From the NCBI GenBank assembly GCA_015064895.1, contig SVRI01000001.1:127619-191618 (forward strand): 64,000 nucleotides of DNA, given 5' to 3'. Positions within the stretch are counted from its first letter, which is position 1. The number at the start of each line of letters is the position of its first letter. The DNA comes from Oscillospiraceae bacterium (GTDB lineage Bacteria; Bacillota; Clostridia; Oscillospirales; CAG-382). The notes under the pieces are model-generated. The model was not told the origin of the DNA. It did not search any database and was given only the letters and a program-made list of their open reading frames with translations. Of the stretch, positions 59,860 to 64,000 are shown in pieces. The translations under genes and the position numbers were made by a program.

Positions 59860-61412
59860 ATACGATTTGCCTCTTTCAATAAGTTATAGAGCATATACGC
59901 AATTTCTCCTCGTTTTACCGCTTCTTTAGGATTTATTTTAATTGCCGAATCGTCAAGAATTCCTTTGTCATAACAGAAAGCAAGTCCTTCCTTTGCCCAT
60001 GTGGAAACGGTCTTGTAGTCGGTAAACTGCGACAGCACATTTCTTACGGCACTTTCGTTATAAGTTTTATCAATACCGAGGATTTTTGCACTTCTCTCTA
60101 CTATGACCGCCGCTTCTTCACGGGTAATTGTGCCGTTTGGGTTGAATCGGTTTTCAGACACACCCTTGATTATACCGTAATCATAAGCAGTACCCACAAA
60201 ACCGTAGTACCAGTCAGTTTTTTTCACATCAGAAAAGACATCTATTCCTTTTGCTTCAAGTCCGAGGGCTCTAACAGTAATTGTTGCAAATTCTGCTCTT
60301 GTCATGGTGGAATCAGGCGAGAAGGTATTTTCAGTCATTCCGTTTATTATGCCTCTTTGACAGAGTGCCTCAATTTCAGACTTATACTTGTGATTCTTAA
60401 TATCGCTGAAGGTTTTATTCGGGTACTTTATCCCGATTCTGTCACCGCCTGCATTATTGCCCAATATAGAAATACCGTCGCTCATATCGAAAAGCTTACT
60501 CTTTCCCGTCTCTAACCGTTTCAGACTTACAAGGGCATAAAAACCTTGCTCTGTTGACATAAGGTTTGATTCTTTGTCAGACTTTGTGTGCCTGAAGCCT
60601 TTTCCTTTTATGTGAAAATTCATAAGTGCATCAACTGCTGTCTTTCCGTTCTTGACAAACCTTGAATCTTTTTGGGATATACCAAGACTTGAAAGAGCAA
60701 CAATTACCTGAGATGTGCTTTCGGAGTATTCTCCAAAGCTTCCGTCGCTTTTTTGAATGCCGGAAAGATACGAAAGTCCCTTATCAACCGCCTGCTTCAC
60801 CTTGCTATTATCGGTATAAGACGAAAGAGCCGTCAGCACCATTGCGGTGATATCCACATCAGCTTCTTGCACCGAACTGTTAAGTGCCCATCCTCCCGAA
60901 GAAAGCTGTCTGGAAAGAATAAGGTCTATATATTTCGTTCTTATTTCGTCATTGTTATACTCTGCCGCATCAAGTGCAATAAGCGCCCATGAAGGACCGT
61001 TTATACCCTGCTTTATAACGCTGTCATAGTCAAGAAGCGGTGTTATGAGATTATATCCGCCAACATTTTCCGGATTCTTACCAATGGCACAAAGGGTGGT
61101 TACAACCCTTGAATACTCGGTGTACTTATTTTTACTGAGTACACCGTTTTTGTTTTTTACGTATTCTTCTACGTTGTCATAGTAGCTTTCATAGTAAGCA
61201 CTTGGTACATCAAGACAGCTTCTGGAGAGTCCCAGCACTGCCCATTCACCGCCGATTGAGTTTGGCACCGCTTCTTTTACCGTTTCAAATAAAAAACTAC
61301 CAACCGTCAATGTAAGGTTGTCAACTTTTTGCGAATAATTTTCAACAGCCTCTGCCGATATCCCAAAAACCACTATCAAAGACAAAAATACGCTTATTAT
61401 TCTTTTCATCAT
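59856..61412 (-). CDS. SLH-anchored protein with terpenoid-cyclase-like alpha/alpha repeats
   Basis: A 518-residue exported protein. After a signal peptide (1-23) come alpha/alpha-barrel repeats of the prenyltransferase/squalene-oxidase type, with QW-like motifs (SSGGWALN, KSDGSFGEYS) and DVDITAMVLTALSSY. Three SLH motifs fill about residues 335-515 (FSDIKNHKYKSEIEALCQRG, FSDVKKTDWYYGFVGTAYDYG, FTDYKTVSTWAKEGLAFCYD) and should bind cell-wall polymer. No active-site DxDD motif of real terpene cyclases is visible, so binding rather than catalysis is likely. The start is ATG 61412 or 61409, behind GGGAGC. Confidence 0.85.
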   Translation of the reverse strand: MMKRIISVFLSLIVVFGISAEAVENYSQKVDNLTLTVGSFLFETVKEAVPNSIGGEWAVLGLSRSCLDVPSAYYESYYDNVEEYVKNKNGVLSKNKYTEYSRVVTTLCAIGKNPENVGGYNLITPLLDYDSVIKQGINGPSWALIALDAAEYNNDEIRTKYIDLILSRQLSSGGWALNSSVQEADVDITAMVLTALSSYTDNSKVKQAVDKGLSYLSGIQKSDGSFGEYSESTSQVIVALSSLGISQKDSRFVKNGKTAVDALMNFHIKGKGFRHTKSDKESNLMSTEQGFYALVSLKRLETGKSKLFDMSDGISILGNNAGGDRIGIKYPNKTFSDIKNHKYKSEIEALCQRGIINGMTENTFSPDSTMTRAEFATITVRALGLEAKGIDVFSDVKKTDWYYGFVGTAYDYGIIKGVSENRFNPNGTITREEAAVIVERSAKILGIDKTYNESAVRNVLSQFTDYKTVSTWAKEGLAFCYDKGILDDSAIKINPKEAVKRGEIAYMLYNLLKEANRI

Positions 61413-61438
61413 TACGCTCCCGATTTATATCGAATACA

Positions 61439-61464
61439 GACAGCAGAAGATTGCTTCTGCTGTC
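61439..61464 (-). promoter_or_regulatory. Intercistronic hairpin between the two SLH protein genes
   Basis: A perfect 11-bp stem GACAGCAGAAG / CTTCTGCTGTC with a 4-nt loop and no strong T-run. It may protect the mRNA or act as a partial terminator. Confidence 0.6.
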
Positions 61465-61484
61465 CTATGCCATTAAAATAAGAT

Positions 61485-64000
61485 TTATTTTGCCAGGTTT
61501 TCGCAAAAACGCATAATAATTGTTGCTATCTGTGCTCTTGTTGCTGAAGCTTTGGGGGACAAAGAGAATTTATCGGTACCATTTATAAGTTCATGATTTT
61601 TTGCCCACTTTACGGCATCGATTGCCCACTCGCTTACGTTATCAACGTCGGAAAATGCCGAAACATCTTCCGTGCCGTTTACATCATAGCCCTTCATTTT
61701 GGCAAAACGATACATAATAAGAGCCATCTGTTCTCTTGACACATCACTGTCAGGCGCAAATTCAGTTTCGGTAACACCCTTTATAATACCATTTGAAACT
61801 GCCCATGATACAGCATCAGCATACCACTTTTCTTTGGAAACATCACTGAAAAGATGTGTGTATTCGCTCTTGGTACCATTATCCATTCTGTAGAGAACCG
61901 TTACAAGCATTGCTCTTGACATATTGCTGTCCGGCTCAAATCCGTTATCCGTGCCTTGCATGAGATTATTTTCATACACATATTTTACCGAATCGTAGTA
62001 CCAATTATCTGATTTCACATCTGCAAATGTTGTATCACCGAAAACATTCTTCTGCGCTTCTTCCTGTGTTTTGTCGATATTTTGCGGAACATCTGTTATT
62101 TCTTGCTCGACGTCTTCTTTATCTGATTTTGACGAAGAAACACCTGAAGATTTTGATTGTCCCAAGTCTTCACCAAAGTCCCTTGTATAAAGCCATTCAA
62201 CATAATCTCCTTTGGAAAGAGCATACATAGACGAAGAAATGCTCGGAAACTTTCCGTTTACACGATACATCCATCCGCTTCCTTCTCCCTCATCAAATTC
62301 CGCCAGATCTTCAATTCCCGAAACATACATTCCGTATACGCTGCGAGAAACATCAATATCAAGCCCGGTTTTTTCGAGAAGTTCGAAAGCTGTCGTTCCT
62401 TTTTTAACCGAATACGACACTTTTTTCAGGTATGTTTCACCCTCGGGATCTGAAATCTTGATATAAACCTTAATGTCCTTGGCAGTGCCTGAACCTACAG
62501 TATTATTTGTATCCTTAACGGTTATTCTGCAAACGCACGGAACAATGCTGTTATCATCTTTGCATGCAACCACATAATAATCTCCGGCTTTCGCTGATTT
62601 CGGAAAGTTAATCTTTACCTTTCCGTTTTTATTTGTAGTTAATACCTTCTGTGCACTGTTGTTGCTTCCAAGAATTTCCACATTTGCTCCCTTACAGGGT
62701 GATGAAACAACATTCCATGAGGCATCATATCCAAGGCAGTTCAAGGTCAAAGTAACTGTCTTGCCTTTATTAACCTCTGTAGTATTTACATCAAAATAAG
62801 CATAAGAATCGCTCCATCCGATTGTATCATAGTAATTAAAAGCAACAATATAATCGCCTTCTTTTACTTCATCGGCAAGACTCCAACAGCTATTGTTATT
62901 AAGGTAGTATCCGCACGATGTAGGTGCTTCAAGGCTACCCTTGCCCCAAAGCTTTGCAACTGACAAGCCATGTGCTGTATTTTGCGAAGCATATCCTTCT
63001 TGTGCACCACCATCGTAGTAGGCTTCGTGTGCAGCATACAGTACCTCATCAACTGTATGTATGCCGTTTTTGTCAAGGTCTGCAACTGTAACTTTGGCTG
63101 CAGCTACATATTCTCCGTTTTTGTCTGTAACAACACTTGCATCAGAAACCAAAGTAACATAAACGTTTGCCGAAGCTGCTTCTTGTTCATCGTTATCAGC
63201 TTCTCCTTCGTTTTCTCCGCCATCATCATATATCTGTCCTTTTACGGAAAAGTCCCAGTAGGAAAGGTTCTCCTTGAATGCTTTTCTGTATGCATCATAC
63301 GCCTGAATAACCTGATATGTTGCAGATGAAGAAACAACACCGTTTTCACTGATATATCCGTTTGTGTTTTCACTCTTGTATTTTCCAAGAGCAGTAACAA
63401 TGTTTTCATCCTCCCCGTTTCCAAAACCACTGTCAGAATCTGTAACATCGATTCCAAGACACGAAAGTGCCAACAAAACCTGGGCTGTTGAGTATGCATT
63501 ATTTAAGTAATCAAATTCTTCGGAAGCAGTTCTTTTAAGGTATTCAACCGCATCATTTACAGCATCATTTACGTTTTCAAATCCTGTATAGGGTGCTAAC
63601 GACTGAATACACATAGCAGTCATATCAACATCAGAAACAAGGTTATCTAAAGCAAGGCCAAAGGCTCCGTCTGATGTTTGGTACTTTAAAAGCTCGGTAA
63701 TAATTGCATCTCTGCTCCAAAGCGCATTTTCAGGTATTTCTACACCTGCTGCGTCAAGGGCAAGAAGTGCAAAAACCAGTTTATTGGATCCCGTTTCAAG
63801 CGCAGCGTTGTTGTAAATGAGCTCTGCTAAATTTACGCCGTCTACATCTGTGATGTCTTTATCCATAGCCGATATTGCAAGAGCGCATCTTTCAATATTT
63901 GTGGGAGTTGTTTCAACAGTCCACCCTTTAACAGTTTCAACCAATGAATTGTAGTACTCAAGAAGTATTTCATCATTAATTGTCTTTCCGGCTCTGAGCA
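61485..64000 (-). CDS. Transcobalamin-like surface protein: alpha/alpha repeats, DUF4430, three SLH domains (5' end outside window)
   Basis: The reading frame stays open to the window edge, so the N-terminus with its signal peptide is missing; about 837 residues are visible. Residues are counted from the edge. Order: terpenoid-cyclase-like alpha/alpha repeats (about 1-250, with YQTSDGAFGLA and DVDMTAMCIQSL), a beta-rich middle region (about 270-490, with GYYLNNNSCWSLADEV), a DUF4430 domain (about 510-610, with GSGWMYRVNGKFPS and YVEWLYTRDFGEDLG), a Ser/Lys/Glu linker, and three SLH motifs at the C-terminus. Alpha/alpha barrel plus DUF4430 is the two-domain design of transcobalamin and intrinsic factor, here anchored to the wall. 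Ligand capture is inferred. Confidence 0.85.
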   Translation of the reverse strand, partial: LRAGKTINDEILLEYYNSLVETVKGWTVETTPTNIERCALAISAMDKDITDVDGVNLAELIYNNAALETGSNKLVFALLALDAAGVEIPENALWSRDAIITELLKYQTSDGAFGLALDNLVSDVDMTAMCIQSLAPYTGFENVNDAVNDAVEYLKRTASEEFDYLNNAYSTAQVLLALSCLGIDVTDSDSGFGNGEDENIVTALGKYKSENTNGYISENGVVSSSATYQVIQAYDAYRKAFKENLSYWDFSVKGQIYDDGGENEGEADNDEQEAASANVYVTLVSDASVVTDKNGEYVAAAKVTVADLDKNGIHTVDEVLYAAHEAYYDGGAQEGYASQNTAHGLSVAKLWGKGSLEAPTSCGYYLNNNSCWSLADEVKEGDYIVAFNYYDTIGWSDSYAYFDVNTTEVNKGKTVTLTLNCLGYDASWNVVSSPCKGANVEILGSNNSAQKVLTTNKNGKVKINFPKSAKAGDYYVVACKDDNSIVPCVCRITVKDTNNTVGSGTAKDIKVYIKISDPEGETYLKKVSYSVKKGTTAFELLEKTGLDIDVSRSVYGMYVSGIEDLAEFDEGEGSGWMYRVNGKFPSISSSMYALSKGDYVEWLYTRDFGEDLGQSKSSGVSSSKSDKEDVEQEITDVPQNIDKTQEEAQKNVFGDTTFADVKSDNWYYDSVKYVYENNLMQGTDNGFEPDSNMSRAMLVTVLYRMDNGTKSEYTHLFSDVSKEKWYADAVSWAVSNGIIKGVTETEFAPDSDVSREQMALIMYRFAKMKGYDVNGTEDVSAFSDVDNVSEWAIDAVKWAKNHELINGTDKFSLSPKASATRAQIATIIMRFCENLAK

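Noticed and set aside
59856-61412. Functional squalene-hopene or other terpene cyclase
   Set aside because: The protein is secreted and SLH-anchored, shows only the barrel repeats, lacks a visible DxDD motif and lies in an ECF/DUF4430 operon.

Overview
The window is a bacterial chromosome segment, most likely from an anaerobic member of the Clostridia (Bacillota), plausibly a gut Oscillospirales-type organism. Reasons: strong GGAGG ribosome-binding sites, many sigma-A-type promoters with 17-bp spacers, Gram-positive chromosome and RNA genes (scpB, rsmI, rarA, DUF1292), a lysine riboswitch, ECF transporters, SLH-domain surface proteins, oxygen-sensitive radical-SAM and siroheme/Fe-S enzymes, and interspersed repeats of the kind common in uncultured Clostridia. 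The genus cannot be fixed from the sequence. No transposase, prophage, CRISPR array, rRNA or replication origin was seen.

Layout. 1-5.5 kb: pyrimidine-nucleoside phosphorylase, a lysine-riboswitch-controlled NhaC-family transporter, tRNA-Thr with a tiny membrane ORF, scpB-rsmI. 5.5-15.9 kb: a MITE-like repeat, a YtqA-type radical SAM protein, a GldA/GldF/GldG/DUF4340 ABC-2 operon, rarA, DUF1292, then about 1.2 kb of repeat DNA with a 143-bp tandem triplication, and a MATE exporter. 16-23 kb: polar amino-acid ABC transporter, Fur-family regulator, a second repeat island, a DUF4430 protein coupled to an ECF S component, and a SulP anion transporter. 23-29 kb: DUF1893, a GH78-like rhamnosidase, purC and an RpiB-like isomerase, separated by palindromic repeats that start on stop codons, then a radical SAM protein of unknown substrate. 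29-41 kb: trkA-trkH potassium uptake, an MFS carrier, a carbohydrate/pyridoxal-kinase operon divergent from a shortened MocR regulator, and a siroheme/Fe-S protein translationally coupled to a metal-chelate ABC importer. 41-46 kb: AraC regulator divergent from two Gfo/Idh/MocA genes, a 2-hydroxyacid dehydrogenase and rlmA.

46-54.5 kb is an almost complete aromatic amino-acid operon on the minus strand: DAHP synthase, pheA, aroB, aroC, fused aroE-aroK, aroQ, aroA, tyrA. It is preceded by a consensus promoter, a 24-residue leader peptide with eight consecutive Phe/Tyr codons, and a terminator hairpin, i.e. a classical attenuator sensing both pathway end products.

56-64 kb is the most interesting part. 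One operon encodes two secreted SLH-anchored proteins with terpenoid-cyclase-like alpha/alpha repeats (one also carries DUF4430), a DUF4430 lipoprotein, EcfT, and a fused EcfA-EcfA'-S protein. The alpha/alpha barrel plus DUF4430 is the architecture of animal transcobalamin and intrinsic factor, so I infer a cell-surface corrinoid (or similar ligand) capture and ECF import machine. A smaller DUF4430 + S-component pair at 20.4-21.3 kb may be related.

The intergenic DNA carries several repeat modules: a TIR-bearing MITE-like element, stop-codon-abutting palindromes, a TTTGACCGC/GCGGTCAAA hairpin, a GTCGGG/CCCGAC hairpin, and a two-hairpin unit whose stems covary between copies.
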